Assembly (NCBI GenBank): GCA_032027165.1
Contig: JAVSMO010000001.1
Coordinates: forward strand, 3,128,323 to 3,192,322
Reading direction: 5' to 3'
Length of the DNA stretch: 64,000 bases
DNA from: Denitratisoma sp.
Lineage (GTDB): Bacteria > Pseudomonadota > Gammaproteobacteria > Burkholderiales > Rhodocyclaceae
Shown here: piece after piece, positions 9,599 through 18,899 of the stretch
Position numbering within the stretch: the first letter of the stretch is position 1
Layout: each line of letters opens with the position of its first letter
The notes under the pieces: generated by a model
Told to the model about the DNA's origin: nothing
The model's input: only the letters and a program-made list of their open reading frames with translations
Databases searched by the model: none
Position numbers and translations under genes: made by a program

Positions 9599-12500
9599 AT
9601 CCCGAAGGCCGCTTCAACCTCACCGCGGCGGCGTTGCGCCACCGCGAGCTGACGTTGTTCTTCATCCTGGTCATCGCCATCTCCGGCTTCGCTTCCTATT
9701 TCAAGCTGGGCCAGCGCGAGGACCCGGATTTCACCTTCCGCGCCATGGTGATCCGCACCATGTGGCCGGGCGCCACGGCCGAGCAGGTGGACAAGCAGGT
9801 CACCGACCGCATCGAGAAGAAGCTGCAGGAGATCCCCTTCTTCCGCCACACGCGCAGCTACTCCAAGCCGGGCGAGTCGCTCATCATCCTCGAGCTGCAC
9901 GACACGGCGCGCGGGCCGGCGGTGGCCGACGCCTGGTACCAGGTGCGCAAGAAGATCGGAGACATCCGCCACACCCTGCCGGAGGGCGTCGCCGGCCCGT
10001 TCTACAACGACGAGTTCGGCGACGTCTTCGGCTCGATCTATGCCTTCACCGCCGACGGTTTCAGCCATTCCGAGCTGCGCGATTACGTCGAGGCGGCGCG
10101 CCAGCGCCTGCTGAAGCTGAAGAACGTCGCCAAGATCGACCTCGTCGGCGTCCAGGACGACCGCATCTTCATCGAGCTGTCGACGCAGAAGCTGGCGGCG
10201 CTCGGGCTGGATGCGCAGCAGATCGCCCAGGCCATCGCCGCGCAGAACGCCGTGGTGCCGGCCGGCGCGGTGAACTCGGCGACGCACACCATCCCGCTGC
10301 GCGTCACCGGCGAACTGAACTCGGTGGCCGCCGTCGCCGATACCCGTGTGGCGGCGGCCGGGCGCAGCATCCGCATCGGCGACATCGCGCGGGTTTATCG
10401 CGACTACGTCGATCCGCCGATCTCGAAGATGTACTACCGCGGCCAGCAGGCCATCGGCCTGGCCGTGTCGATGACCAAGGACGGCGACGTGCTCAAGCTG
10501 GGCGAGGACCTGTCCGCCGAGATGGAACGCATCCGCGCCGACCTGCCGATCGGCGTCGAGTTCGCCCAGGTGTCGGACCAGCCGCGCATCGTCAAGACCG
10601 CGGTGGGCGATTTCATGCGTGTCTTCCTCGAGGCGCTCGGCATCGTGCTGCTGGTGTCCTTTCTCAGCCTCGGCCTGCGCACCGGCCTGGTGGTGGCGAT
10701 CACCATCCCCTGGGTGGTGGCGGCGACCTTCCTCGGCATGCGCTACTTCGGCATCGACCTGCACCGCATCTCGACCGGCGCGCTGATCATCGCGCTCGGC
10801 CTGCTGGTCGACGACGCCATGATCGCGGTGGAGATGATGTCGAGAAAGATCGAGCAGGGCCTCGGCAAGCTCGCCGCCGCCGCCTTCGCCTGGCGCAGCA
10901 CCGCCTTCCCGATGCTCACCGGCACGCTGATCACGGCGGCCGGCTTCCTGCCGATCGGCACGGCGAAGTCCGCCACCGGCGAGTACACCTTCGCCATCTT
11001 CGCCGTGGTGACGCTGGCGCTGCTGGTCTCCTGGGTGGCCGCCGTCACCGTCACGCCCTTCCTCGGCAACTGGATCCTCAAAGGCCCGCAGCACGAGCAC
11101 GCCATCGCCGGCCACGACGTCTTCGACACCCCCTTCTACGCGCGGCTGCGCGGCGTGCTCGACTGGTGCCTGGCGAACCGCAAGCTGACCATGCTCGCCA
11201 CGCTCGGCCTGTTCGTGCTCGGCGTCGCCGGCATGGGCCTCACCGAGAAGCAGTTTTTCCCCAACTCGAACCGCCCCGAGGTGCTGGTCGAGCTGTGGCT
11301 GCCGGAAGGCTCGAGCTTCGCCGCCACCGAGAAGGAGGCCAAGCGGCTGGAGGCGGTCATCGCCGAGGACGGCGACGTCGCCTCCTGGGTGACCTATGTC
11401 GGCAACGGCTCGCCGCGCTACTTCCTCTCGCTCGACCAGCAATTGTTCCGCAGCAACTTCGCCCAGACGGTGATCCTGAGCAAGGACCTGGAGGGGCGCG
11501 AGCGCATCGTCGAGCGCCTGCGGAAAGTCCTCGCCGAGGACTTTCCCGGCATCCGCGCCCGCGCCAACCGCGTCGCACTGGGCCCGCCGGTGTCCTATCC
11601 CGTGCAGTTCCGCGTCAGCGGCACCGACATCCCGAAGATCAAGGAGATCGCCGACCGGGTGGCCGCGGCGATGCGCGCCTCGCCCCACACGATGGACGTC
11701 AACCACGAATGGGGCCAGCGCGCGCCGATGCTGCGCGTCGACGTCGACCAGGACAAGGCGCGCGCCCTCGGCGTGTCGACCGCGAGCGTCTCGCGCGCCC
11801 TGCAGGGCGCCATCAGCGGCGCCACGCTGGCGCAGTTCCGCGAGAACGACCGCCTCATCGACATCGTGCTGCGCGCGCCGGAGGCCGAGCGCGACGCCAT
11901 GGAGCGGGTGCTGGCCGTGCAGGTGCCGACCGCCTCGGGGCGCTATGTGCCGGTGACCCAGGTGGCGACGGTGCGCGAGGCCTTCGAGGAGCCGATCCTC
12001 TGGCGGCGCAGCCGCGAGCTGACCCTGACGGTGCGTGCCGACATCGTCGACGGCGTGCAGGCGCCCGACGTGGCGATGACCATCGACCGGCAGCTGGCCG
12101 ACCTGCGGGCGCAGCTTCCCGTCGGCTACCGCATCGAGATCGGCGGCTCGCTCGAGGAATCCGGCCGCGCGCAGGAATCCATCAATGCCGGCATGCCGAT
12201 GATGCTGGCGGTGGTGCTGGCGCTGCTGATGATCCAGCTGCAGAGCTTCGCGCGGACGTTCATGGTGCTGCTGACGGCGCCGCTCGGCCTGATCGGCGTG
12301 GCGCTGGCGCTGCTGGTGTTCCGCCAGCCCTTCGGCTTCGTCGCCATGCTCGGCACCATCGCGCTGGGCGGCATGATCATGCGCAACACGGTGATCCTGG
12401 TCGACCAGATCGAGCAGGACATCAAGGCCGGCGAGCCGCCCTGGGTGGCGATCCGCGAGGCCACCGTGCGCCGCTTCCGGCCGATCATGCTGACGGCGGC

Positions 12501-12657
12501 GGCGGCCATGCTGGCGATGATCCCGCTCACGCGCAACGTGCTGTGGGGGCCGATGGCCTTTGCCATCATGGGCGGCCTGCTGGTGGCCACCGTGCTGACC
12601 GTGCTGTTCGTGCCGGCACTGTATGCGGCGTGGTTCAGGGTGAAACAGGTGGAATAG
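9595..12657 (+). CDS. RND family efflux permease, second of two
   Basis: The protein has 1020 residues. The GTG start at 9595 overlaps the adaptor stop. RND hallmarks: KLGQREDPDFTFRAMVI after TM1, WPGATAEQVDKQVTDRIEKK, the TM4 motif GLLVDDAMIAVEMM, and a C-terminal repeat with QLQSFARTFMVLLTAPLGLI and MRNTVILVDQIEQDI. The clear difference from the first permease in this operon indicates an old pairing of two distinct pumps and not a recent tandem duplication. It is the last gene of the coupled run; a 72-nt gap with its own promoter candidate follows. Confidence 0.95.
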   Translation: MNPEGRFNLTAAALRHRELTLFFILVIAISGFASYFKLGQREDPDFTFRAMVIRTMWPGATAEQVDKQVTDRIEKKLQEIPFFRHTRSYSKPGESLIILELHDTARGPAVADAWYQVRKKIGDIRHTLPEGVAGPFYNDEFGDVFGSIYAFTADGFSHSELRDYVEAARQRLLKLKNVAKIDLVGVQDDRIFIELSTQKLAALGLDAQQIAQAIAAQNAVVPAGAVNSATHTIPLRVTGELNSVAAVADTRVAAAGRSIRIGDIARVYRDYVDPPISKMYYRGQQAIGLAVSMTKDGDVLKLGEDLSAEMERIRADLPIGVEFAQVSDQPRIVKTAVGDFMRVFLEALGIVLLVSFLSLGLRTGLVVAITIPWVVAATFLGMRYFGIDLHRISTGALIIALGLLVDDAMIAVEMMSRKIEQGLGKLAAAAFAWRSTAFPMLTGTLITAAGFLPIGTAKSATGEYTFAIFAVVTLALLVSWVAAVTVTPFLGNWILKGPQHEHAIAGHDVFDTPFYARLRGVLDWCLANRKLTMLATLGLFVLGVAGMGLTEKQFFPNSNRPEVLVELWLPEGSSFAATEKEAKRLEAVIAEDGDVASWVTYVGNGSPRYFLSLDQQLFRSNFAQTVILSKDLEGRERIVERLRKVLAEDFPGIRARANRVALGPPVSYPVQFRVSGTDIPKIKEIADRVAAAMRASPHTMDVNHEWGQRAPMLRVDVDQDKARALGVSTASVSRALQGAISGATLAQFRENDRLIDIVLRAPEAERDAMERVLAVQVPTASGRYVPVTQVATVREAFEEPILWRRSRELTLTVRADIVDGVQAPDVAMTIDRQLADLRAQLPVGYRIEIGGSLEESGRAQESINAGMPMMLAVVLALLMIQLQSFARTFMVLLTAPLGLIGVALALLVFRQPFGFVAMLGTIALGGMIMRNTVILVDQIEQDIKAGEPPWVAIREATVRRFRPIMLTAAAAMLAMIPLTRNVLWGPMAFAIMGGLLVATVLTVLFVPALYAAWFRVKQVE

Positions 12658-12674
12658 GTTAAAATTCAGGCAGT

Positions 12675-12711
12675 TTGCCGGCGTAGACGGCTTTATTAGA
12701 ATTTGCTAATA
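12675..12711 (+). promoter_or_regulatory. Candidate promoter with overlapping inverted repeat upstream of pcm
   Basis: TTGCCG (12675-12680) and TAGAAT (12697-12702) are 16 nt apart, a reasonable sigma-70 match. The -10 lies inside an inverted repeat TATTAG / CTAATA (12694-12699 and 12706-12711, 6-nt spacer). The repeat could be an operator. The regulator is unknown. Confidence 0.5.
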
Positions 12712-12729
12712 TACATCCGGAGCAAGATC

Positions 12730-13383
12730 ATGAATCTGGAACAAGCCCGCTTCAACATGGTCGAGCAGCAGATCCGCACCTGGGAGGTGCTGGACCAGGA
12801 AGTGCTTGACCTGCTGATGACCATCAAGCGCGAAGACTTCGTGCCGCCGGCCTGCCTCAAGCTGGCCTACGCGGAAACGGCGATTCCGCTGGGCCACGGC
12901 GCGGCCATGCTGTCGCCCGCCCTCGAGGCGAAGCTGCTGCAGGCGCTGCAGCTGCGCAAGTCGGACAAGGTGCTGGAGATCGGCACCGGCTCCGGCTACA
13001 TGGCGGCCCTGCTGGGCGCGCGCAGCGACCACGTCTACACGGTCGAGATCGAGCCGGAACTGGCGGCCGCGGCGCGCGCGAACCTGGGGCGCCACTGCGC
13101 CGACAACGTCACGGTGATCGAGGGCGACGGCGCGCAGGGCTGGCCTTCGCAGGCGCCCTACGACGCCATCGTCCTGTCCGGCTCGGTGGCGGAGATTTCG
13201 GACGCGCTGCTGGCGCAGCTCAAGGTCGGCGGCCGCCTGCTGGCCGTGGTGGGCGAGGCGCCGCTGATGCAGGCGCGGCTGGTCACCTGCGTGGCCGAGG
13301 GGAAATTCCAGGGCGTGAACCTGTTCGAGACCAGCATTCCGCGCCTGCGCAACGTGCCGGAGCGGGGAAAATTCGTTTTCTGA
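12730..13383 (+). CDS. pcm: Protein-L-isoaspartate O-methyltransferase family protein
   Basis: The protein has 217 residues. It begins MNLEQARFNMVEQQIRTWEV and carries the SAM-binding motif I (VLEIGTGSGYMAALLG) and motif II with an acidic residue (YTVEIEPEL). The PCMT family transfers methyl groups to isoaspartyl residues to start repair of damaged proteins, although this Betaproteobacterial branch next to rhodanese and tolC genes is often annotated only by homology. The ATG at 12730 preceded by CCGGAGCA is preferred over an in-frame TTG at 12703, which lies inside the predicted promoter. The rhodanese gene follows 10 nt after the stop. Confidence 0.88.
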   Translation: MNLEQARFNMVEQQIRTWEVLDQEVLDLLMTIKREDFVPPACLKLAYAETAIPLGHGAAMLSPALEAKLLQALQLRKSDKVLEIGTGSGYMAALLGARSDHVYTVEIEPELAAAARANLGRHCADNVTVIEGDGAQGWPSQAPYDAIVLSGSVAEISDALLAQLKVGGRLLAVVGEAPLMQARLVTCVAEGKFQGVNLFETSIPRLRNVPERGKFVF

Positions 13384-13393
13384 GGAACTGGAA

Positions 13394-13711
13394 ATGGTGC
13401 AAATCACAGCAGTCGAACTGAGCGAGTGGCTGAAGGACGCGGGACGTCCCGATCCGCTGCTGCTCGACGTGCGCGAGCCCGACGAGTTCGCCGCCTACCG
13501 CATCGAGGGCTCGACCTTGATTCCGATGCGCACCATCCCGGCGCGCCTGCACGAACTCGACCGCCGCGCCGACGTCGTGATGATCTGCCGTTCCGGCGCG
13601 CGCAGCTACCATGCCGGGATGTTCCTCAAGCAGAACGGCTTCGAGCGCGTCTACAACCTGGCCGGCGGCGTCATCGCCTGGTCGCGCGACGTCGAACCTG
13701 CCGCCGCCTGA
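13394..13711 (+). CDS. Rhodanese-like domain protein (single domain)
   Basis: The protein has 105 residues and is a single cytoplasmic rhodanese domain: LLLDVREPDEFAAYRIEG, the active-site loop MICRSGARS with the catalytic Cys, and the C-terminal VYNLAGGVIAWS. Such proteins are GlpE-like sulfurtransferases or persulfide carriers. A GAGGAACTGGAA stretch before the ATG provides the ribosome site. It sits between pcm and a tolC homologue, an arrangement common in Betaproteobacteria; no functional link with efflux is evident. Confidence 0.93.
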   Translation: MVQITAVELSEWLKDAGRPDPLLLDVREPDEFAAYRIEGSTLIPMRTIPARLHELDRRADVVMICRSGARSYHAGMFLKQNGFERVYNLAGGVIAWSRDVEPAAA

Positions 13712-13731
13712 TGGCCCTGGAGGCCCGCCCC

Positions 13732-15063
13732 ATGAAAAAGACACTTTTCCTGTTTTCCCTTGCGCTCGCCGGCGCGCCCGCCTTCGGCGCCGACCTGCTG
13801 CAGGTCTATCGCGACGCCCTCGATTACGACGCGCAGTTCGCCTCGGCGAAGGCGGCGCGCGACGCCGGACAGGAAAAGCTGCCGCAAGGCCGCGCCGGCC
13901 TGCTGCCGGTAATCTCGGCCTCGGCCAGCACGACCTGGAACGACATCGACTTCCAGCGCCGCATGCCGGGCGCCGGCACGGTCGACACCCGCTACAACAG
14001 CAACGGCTACCAGCTTACCCTGACCCAGCCGATCTTCCGCTGGCAGAACATCGAGCAGTACCGCCAGGGCAAGCTGGCCGTGGCCGTGGCCGACGCACAG
14101 TTCGTCCAGGCCCGGCAGGACCTCATCCTGCGCGTTTCCCAGGCCTACTTCGACGTGCTGCTGGCCCAGGACAGCCTGGACCTGGCGCAGGCGCAGAAAA
14201 AGGCCATCTCCGAGCAGCTCGAGGCAGCCAAACGCAACTTCGAGGTCGGCACCGCCACCATCACCGACACGCACGAAGCCCAGGCGCGCTTCGACCTCGC
14301 CACGGCGCAGGAACTGGCCGCGCAGAACGATCTGGAGATCAAGCGCCAGGCCCTGCGCCAGGTGATCGGCAAGGTGCACGAAGTGCTGGCGCCCTTGCGC
14401 AGCCAGGTGCAGCTACAGAGGCCGCAGCCCGACGACATGGGCAAGTGGGTCGAGGCCGCCGAGGCCGGCAGCCCGCTGGTGCAGGCGCAGGAGGCGGCGC
14501 TGGAGATCGCCGACAAGGAAATCAACAAGCAGCGCGCCGGTCACCTGCCGACGCTGGACCTGGTCGCCACGCGCGGCCGCAGTTCCGCCACCGGCTCGCT
14601 GACAGCCGGCATCACCGGCCCAGGCTACGACACACACACGTCCACAGTCGGCCTGCAGCTCAACCTGCCGATCTTCGCCGGCGGTGCCGTGATGTCGAAG
14701 GACCGCGAGGCGGTCGCCCTGCGCGAGAAGGCGCGTGCCGACCTCGACAACACCCGGCGCAGCGCCGCCCTCGGCGCGCGCCAGGCCTACCTCGGCGTCA
14801 CCAACGGCATGGCCCAGGTCAGGGCCTTCGAGCAGGCGCTGGTGTCCAGCCAGTCGGCCCTCGAATCGAACAAGCTGGGTTACGAAGTCGGCGTGCGCAT
14901 CAACATCGACGTGCTGAACGCCCAGCAGCAGCTCTACTCCACCCGCCGGGATCTCGCCAAGGCGCGCTACGACACGCTGTTGGCGCAGCTGCGCCTGAAA
15001 GCCGCCGCCGGCAGCCTGGGCGAAGAGGACGTCCAGGCGATCAACGCATTGCTCGAGAAATAA
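13732..15063 (+). CDS. tolC: TolC family outer-membrane channel protein
   Basis: The protein has 443 residues with a cleavable signal peptide (MKKTLFLFSLALAGAPAFGA). The mature protein has the duplicated TolC architecture: DLLQVYRDALDYDAQFASAK, QLTLTQPIFRW in the first half and LQLNLPIFAGGAVMSKDRE in the second, plus LGYEVGVRINIDVLNAQQQL near the end. It forms the trimeric exit duct for RND pumps and type I secretion, and is the natural partner of the two upstream pumps. The ATG at 13732, preceded by CTGGAGG, is preferred to one at 13711 that would add seven residues before the signal peptide. Its 3' end overlaps the convergent waaA gene by 23 nt. Confidence 0.93.
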   Translation: MKKTLFLFSLALAGAPAFGADLLQVYRDALDYDAQFASAKAARDAGQEKLPQGRAGLLPVISASASTTWNDIDFQRRMPGAGTVDTRYNSNGYQLTLTQPIFRWQNIEQYRQGKLAVAVADAQFVQARQDLILRVSQAYFDVLLAQDSLDLAQAQKKAISEQLEAAKRNFEVGTATITDTHEAQARFDLATAQELAAQNDLEIKRQALRQVIGKVHEVLAPLRSQVQLQRPQPDDMGKWVEAAEAGSPLVQAQEAALEIADKEINKQRAGHLPTLDLVATRGRSSATGSLTAGITGPGYDTHTSTVGLQLNLPIFAGGAVMSKDREAVALREKARADLDNTRRSAALGARQAYLGVTNGMAQVRAFEQALVSSQSALESNKLGYEVGVRINIDVLNAQQQLYSTRRDLAKARYDTLLAQLRLKAAAGSLGEEDVQAINALLEK

Positions 15064-16294
15064 ACTCGAGCGTTTTCGCCGTCGCGCCGCGGTGGCGCGC
15101 GGCGAATTCCCTGCCCGCTTCCCCCATGCGCCGGCGCGCGTCCTCGTCGCGCAGCAGTTCGTTCGCAGTTTCCAGAAGCTCCCCCGCCGTGCCGATCCGC
15201 CTTGCCGCGCCGCAGGCGAGCGCCTGCTCGGCCGCGTGGGTGAAGTTGTAGGTCGAGCGCCCGATCAGCACCGGCCGGCCGACGGCGCAGGCCTCGATCA
15301 GGTTCTGGCTGCCGTAGTCGAGCAGGCTGCCGCCGACGAAGGCGACGTCGCAGGCGGCGTAGTAGGCGAACAGCTCGCCCATGCTGTCGCCGATCAGCAC
15401 CTGCGTTCGCGCCGCGACCGGGGCGTTCTCGCTGCGGCGCTGCACGGCGAAGCCGGCCCTGGCGGCAAGCGCGGCGACCTCGTCGAAGCGCTGCGGATGG
15501 CGCGGCACGATGACCAGCAGTGCCTCGCCGAGCGGATGCTGCGCCAGCGCCGCGAACAGGAGCGCTTCCTCGCCCTCGCGGGTGCTGGCGGCGAGCAGCA
15601 CCGGGCGCGCGCCCATCCCCTGGCGCAGCGCCTCGCCCTGCGCCAGCTGCTCCGGCGGCGGCAACAGATCGAACTTGACGTTGCCGAGCACCTCGACCTG
15701 CGGCGCACCCAAGGCGCGCAGGCGGGCGGCGTCCGCCTCCGACTGCGCGGCGAGGGCGGCGAGACCCTCCAGCGCACCGCGCGTCAGGTTCGGAAAGCGC
15801 GCATAGCGGCGCGCCGATTTCTCCGAGAGGCGGGCATTCGCCAGCAGCAGGGGGATGCCCATGTCCCGGCACACGGCCACCAGGTTCGGCCAGAGTTCGG
15901 TCTCCATGACGACGCCGATGGCCGGCCGGAAATGCCGCAGGAAGCGCCGCACGGCGCACGGATAGTCGTAGGGCAGGTAGGCGCGCCCGACGCCGTCGCC
16001 GAACAGTTCCTCGGAAGTGCGGCGGCCGGTCGGCGTCATGTGCGTGAGCAGGATGCGATGGCCGGGGTAGCGCGCCTTGAGCGCCGCCACGACCGGCGCA
16101 GCGGCGCGCGTCTCCCCGACCGAGACCGCATGCAGCCATATGACCCCTTCTCCCCGCGGGGAGAAGGGGTAGCGCCCAAAACGCTCGCCGACATGCTGCA
16201 GATACTCCGGCTGCTTCCGGCTGCGCAGCCAGAGGTGCAGCCACACGTAGGGCAGCAAAACGAGCAGCGCCAGGTTGTAGAGAAAGCGTGCCAT
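15041..16294 (-). CDS. waaA: 3-deoxy-D-manno-octulosonic acid (Kdo) transferase
   Basis: The protein has 417 residues. A single N-terminal membrane anchor (FLYNLALLVLLPYVWLHLWL) precedes a GT-B glycosyltransferase (GT30). Motifs: WLHAVSVGETRAAAPVV, the catalytic VVMETELWPNL, ANARLSEKSARRYARF, LAASTREGEE and the C-terminal FVGGSLLDYGSQNLIEACAV. It adds Kdo to lipid IVA at the cytoplasmic face of the inner membrane. The start overlaps the waaC stop by 1 nt (TGATG-type junction on the minus strand), so the two are co-transcribed. Confidence 0.95.
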   Translation of the reverse strand: MARFLYNLALLVLLPYVWLHLWLRSRKQPEYLQHVGERFGRYPFSPRGEGVIWLHAVSVGETRAAAPVVAALKARYPGHRILLTHMTPTGRRTSEELFGDGVGRAYLPYDYPCAVRRFLRHFRPAIGVVMETELWPNLVAVCRDMGIPLLLANARLSEKSARRYARFPNLTRGALEGLAALAAQSEADAARLRALGAPQVEVLGNVKFDLLPPPEQLAQGEALRQGMGARPVLLAASTREGEEALLFAALAQHPLGEALLVIVPRHPQRFDEVAALAARAGFAVQRRSENAPVAARTQVLIGDSMGELFAYYAACDVAFVGGSLLDYGSQNLIEACAVGRPVLIGRSTYNFTHAAEQALACGAARRIGTAGELLETANELLRDEDARRRMGEAGREFAARHRGATAKTLEFISRAMR

Positions 16295-17247
16295 CACAGC
16301 CGCCCCGTCACCGCTTCGATGACCTGTGCGGCCGTCGGCGGCGCACCGGCGCCGCCGAGGTTGATCGCCGTCTCGCCGGCATAGACACCGGTCAGTTCCG
16401 GGCGCGAGCCGGCGAACAGGCAGAAAGTCAGTCTCCCCAGGGCGGCGGCGATGTGGCTGAGGCCGGTGTCCACGCCGACGACGAGGCGCGCGCCGGCCAG
16501 CAGCTGCGCCAGTTCGGCGATGCCCATCGGCGGCGCGGCGAGCGCCTGCGCCATGCCGCCGGCCAGCCGCGTGGCGCGGCCGCGCTCCTCGGCGCTGCCG
16601 CCGGGCAGCACGCAGGCGAGGCCGCGCGCATTCAGCGCCGCGGCAAGGGTGAGCCAGTCGGCCTCCGGCCACATCTTGTCGGCGCGGCTGCTGGCGGTGA
16701 GCAGCACGCAGTAAGGCTGCGCCGGCAGCCAGGGTGCGGCGAGCGGCGCGGCGGCGATGCCGTAGTCGAGCGGCAGGGTCAATTCGTAGCCGAGCGCGGC
16801 GGCAGCCAGCCAGCGGTTGCGTTCCACGGCGTGCAGGTTCTTCGGGATGACGTAGGTGGCGTCGTAGAAGCGCGCCGCCAGGGGTTCGCGCGCCGCCTCG
16901 GCGGCATAGCCGGCGCGCTGGCCCGGCGCCTGGCGGGCGAGGAGGGCGCTCTTGACGAGCCCCTGCGTATCCAGCACCAAGTCGTATTGCTCCGCCCGTA
17001 CCGCGTCACGGTAGGCACGCAGCTCGCGCCAGGTGGCGGCCGACAGCAGCGCGCGTCGCCAGCGCCGTACCGCCACCGGAATCACCTTGCTCACGGCCGG
17101 ATGCAGGCGCGGGATGTCGGCGAAGCTCTCCTCCACCACCCAGTCGATGCGCGCCTGCGGAAAGCGCGCGCGAATGTCGCTCGCCACCGGAAGGTTGTGC
17201 ACGACGTCGCCGAGGGAAGAGGTTTTGACGAGGAGGATCGAGCGCAT
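16294..17247 (-). CDS. waaC: Lipopolysaccharide heptosyltransferase I
   Basis: The protein has 317 residues of the GT9 family. N-terminal [20 protein letters not shown] is diagnostic for WaaC. The C-terminal half has the ADP-heptose binding region ([42 protein letters not shown]). It adds the first heptose to Kdo of the inner core. It is transcribed divergently from the epimerase gene at 17328, with 80 nt between them. Confidence 0.95.
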   Translation of the reverse strand: MRSILLVKTSSLGDVVHNLPVASDIRARFPQARIDWVVEESFADIPRLHPAVSKVIPVAVRRWRRALLSAATWRELRAYRDAVRAEQYDLVLDTQGLVKSALLARQAPGQRAGYAAEAAREPLAARFYDATYVIPKNLHAVERNRWLAAAALGYELTLPLDYGIAAAPLAAPWLPAQPYCVLLTASSRADKMWPEADWLTLAAALNARGLACVLPGGSAEERGRATRLAGGMAQALAAPPMGIAELAQLLAGARLVVGVDTGLSHIAAALGRLTFCLFAGSRPELTGVYAGETAINLGGAGAPPTAAQVIEAVTGRL

Positions 17248-17327
17248 GCGGGGCGCCTGGGGCTTGTCGTTTAGAATGTGCGCCTGAAAACGGAATTATA
17301 AGCCATGCCTTCCCGGGAACCCGACGC

Positions 17328-18335
17328 ATGAAAGTCCTCATCACCGGCGCCGCCGGCTTTATCGGCATGCACGTCGCCCTGCGCCTGCTGGCGCGCGGCG
17401 ACGAGGTCGTCGGCATCGACAACCTGAACGACTACTACGACGTCCGCCTGAAGGAGGCACGCCTCGCGCAACTGGCCGGCCTGCCCAGTTTCCGCTTCGT
17501 CCGGCTCGACATCGCCGACACCGCCGGCGTCGCCGCCCTCTTCGCGCAGGAGCGCTTCGACGGCGTCATCAACCTCGCCGCGCAGGCCGGCGTGCGCTAT
17601 TCGCTGCAGAATCCGCACGCCTACGCCCAGTCCAACCTGGTCGGCTTCGTGAACCTGCTCGAGGGCTGCCGCCACGGCAAGGTGAAGCACTTCGTCTACG
17701 CCAGCAGCTCCAGCGTGTACGGCGGCAACACGAAAATGCCGTTCTCCGAGCACGACAGCGTCGACCACCCGGTCAGCCTCTACGCCGCCACCAAGAAGTC
17801 GAACGAGCTGATGGCGCACACCTACAGCCATCTTTTCGGCCTGCCGACCACCGGCCTGCGCTTCTTCACGGTCTACGGCCCGTGGGGGCGGCCGGACATG
17901 TCGTATTCCCTGTTTGCCGACGCCATCCTCGCCGGGCGCCCGATCGACGTCTTCAACCACGGGAAAATGCAGCGCGACTTCACCTATATCGACGACATCG
18001 CCGAGGGCGTGGTGCGCGTGCTCGACCGGCCGGCCCAGCCCAACCCGACCTTCGACAAGGAGCGCCCCGATGCCGCCAGCAGCTGGGCGCCGTATCGCGT
18101 CTTCAATATCGGCAATCACGAGCCGGTGGAGTTGATGAACTACATCGCGTCGCTGGAAAAGGCGCTTGGGCGCAATGCAGAGAAGAACTTCCTGCCCATG
18201 CAGGACGGCGACGTGCCGGCGACCTACGCAGACACCGCCGAACTGCGCGCCGCCACCGGCTTCGATCCCGCGACGCCGGTGGAGGAGGGCGTGCGGCGGT
18301 TTGTCGAGTGGTATCGGAGCTATTACAAGGTGTAG
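17328..18335 (+). CDS. NAD-dependent sugar epimerase, UDP-glucuronate 4-epimerase (CapI) type
   Basis: The protein has 335 residues of the extended SDR family. The Rossmann motif is [16 protein letters not shown], followed by [18 protein letters not shown], a signature of UDP-glucuronate/UDP-galacturonate epimerases. The catalytic elements are the Ser-rich YASSSSVYG and YAATK (YxxxK). [17 protein letters not shown] is also typical of the CapI/GAE branch. It would supply UDP-galacturonate for surface polysaccharide, although its position between core LPS and O-antigen genes does not say which polymer. Substrate is inferred from family resemblance. Confidence 0.88.
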   Translation: MKVLITGAAGFIGMHVALRLLARGDEVVGIDNLNDYYDVRLKEARLAQLAGLPSFRFVRLDIADTAGVAALFAQERFDGVINLAAQAGVRYSLQNPHAYAQSNLVGFVNLLEGCRHGKVKHFVYASSSSVYGGNTKMPFSEHDSVDHPVSLYAATKKSNELMAHTYSHLFGLPTTGLRFFTVYGPWGRPDMSYSLFADAILAGRPIDVFNHGKMQRDFTYIDDIAEGVVRVLDRPAQPNPTFDKERPDAASSWAPYRVFNIGNHEPVELMNYIASLEKALGRNAEKNFLPMQDGDVPATYADTAELRAATGFDPATPVEEGVRRFVEWYRSYYKV

Positions 18336-18340
18336 CCGGA

Positions 18341-18877
18341 ATGAGGTCGGCGCTGATCCTGCTGTTCGTCATCGGCCTGCTTGGTTGCGCACCCAACGCA
18401 GCCGTCTACTATCTGCCCTCGGTGGAAGGCGGCCGCGTCATCGCCGGCCGCTGCGTTCCGCTCCCGTCGCGCGTCGAGTTTACGGTGGACAATGTCCGCA
18501 TCTCGGCCCATGTTAGCGCCGTGCGGGGGCGGCAATTCGTTTCCCTGTCGCTCTATCCGTTTCCGACGCAAACCGTGCGCTTCCTGTCCGAGCGCTTCGA
18601 GCTCCGCGACAGCGTACAGGGCAGGCCGATTCCCGTCGTTTCGCTGGAGGTTTTCCGTCACGACAGGGAAAAGGCCCTGACCGAGCCCTATCCCCGGGGC
18701 AATGCCGCACCGACGGCGAGCCCTTATTTCAACGTGCTCATTTACATGGACGACACCTCCGCCGAGGTTTTCGAGTTGCGCAGCCCGCCTATCGCGGTGG
18801 ATGGCGTGGAGAGATTCATTCCCGCCATTCGGTTCAAGCGCGAAACCTGGGTGGGCGTGAGCCCCCTCAACTGCTGA
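18341..18877 (+). CDS. Hypothetical lipoprotein
   Basis: The protein has 178 residues with a lipoprotein signal (ALILLFVIGLLGC) whose Cys would be acylated. The mature part is probably mostly beta strand. I recognise no domain. It starts 5 nt after the epimerase stop and is probably co-transcribed with it, preceding another exported unknown. Role could be envelope-related; nothing in the sequence assigns a function. Confidence 0.75.
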   Translation: MRSALILLFVIGLLGCAPNAAVYYLPSVEGGRVIAGRCVPLPSRVEFTVDNVRISAHVSAVRGRQFVSLSLYPFPTQTVRFLSERFELRDSVQGRPIPVVSLEVFRHDREKALTEPYPRGNAAPTASPYFNVLIYMDDTSAEVFELRSPPIAVDGVERFIPAIRFKRETWVGVSPLNC

Positions 18878-18899
18878 CGACCAGCCTTCCTTTCCTCAT

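Noticed and set aside
9025..11706. 893-codon minus-strand open frame
   Set aside because: Antisense to the conserved adaptor and RND permease; no domain is recognisable.
17264..17302. Promoter for the epimerase at 17328 using TATAAG
   Set aside because: No acceptable -35 hexamer at 16-18 nt upstream was found; the gap may hold a promoter but I cannot place it.
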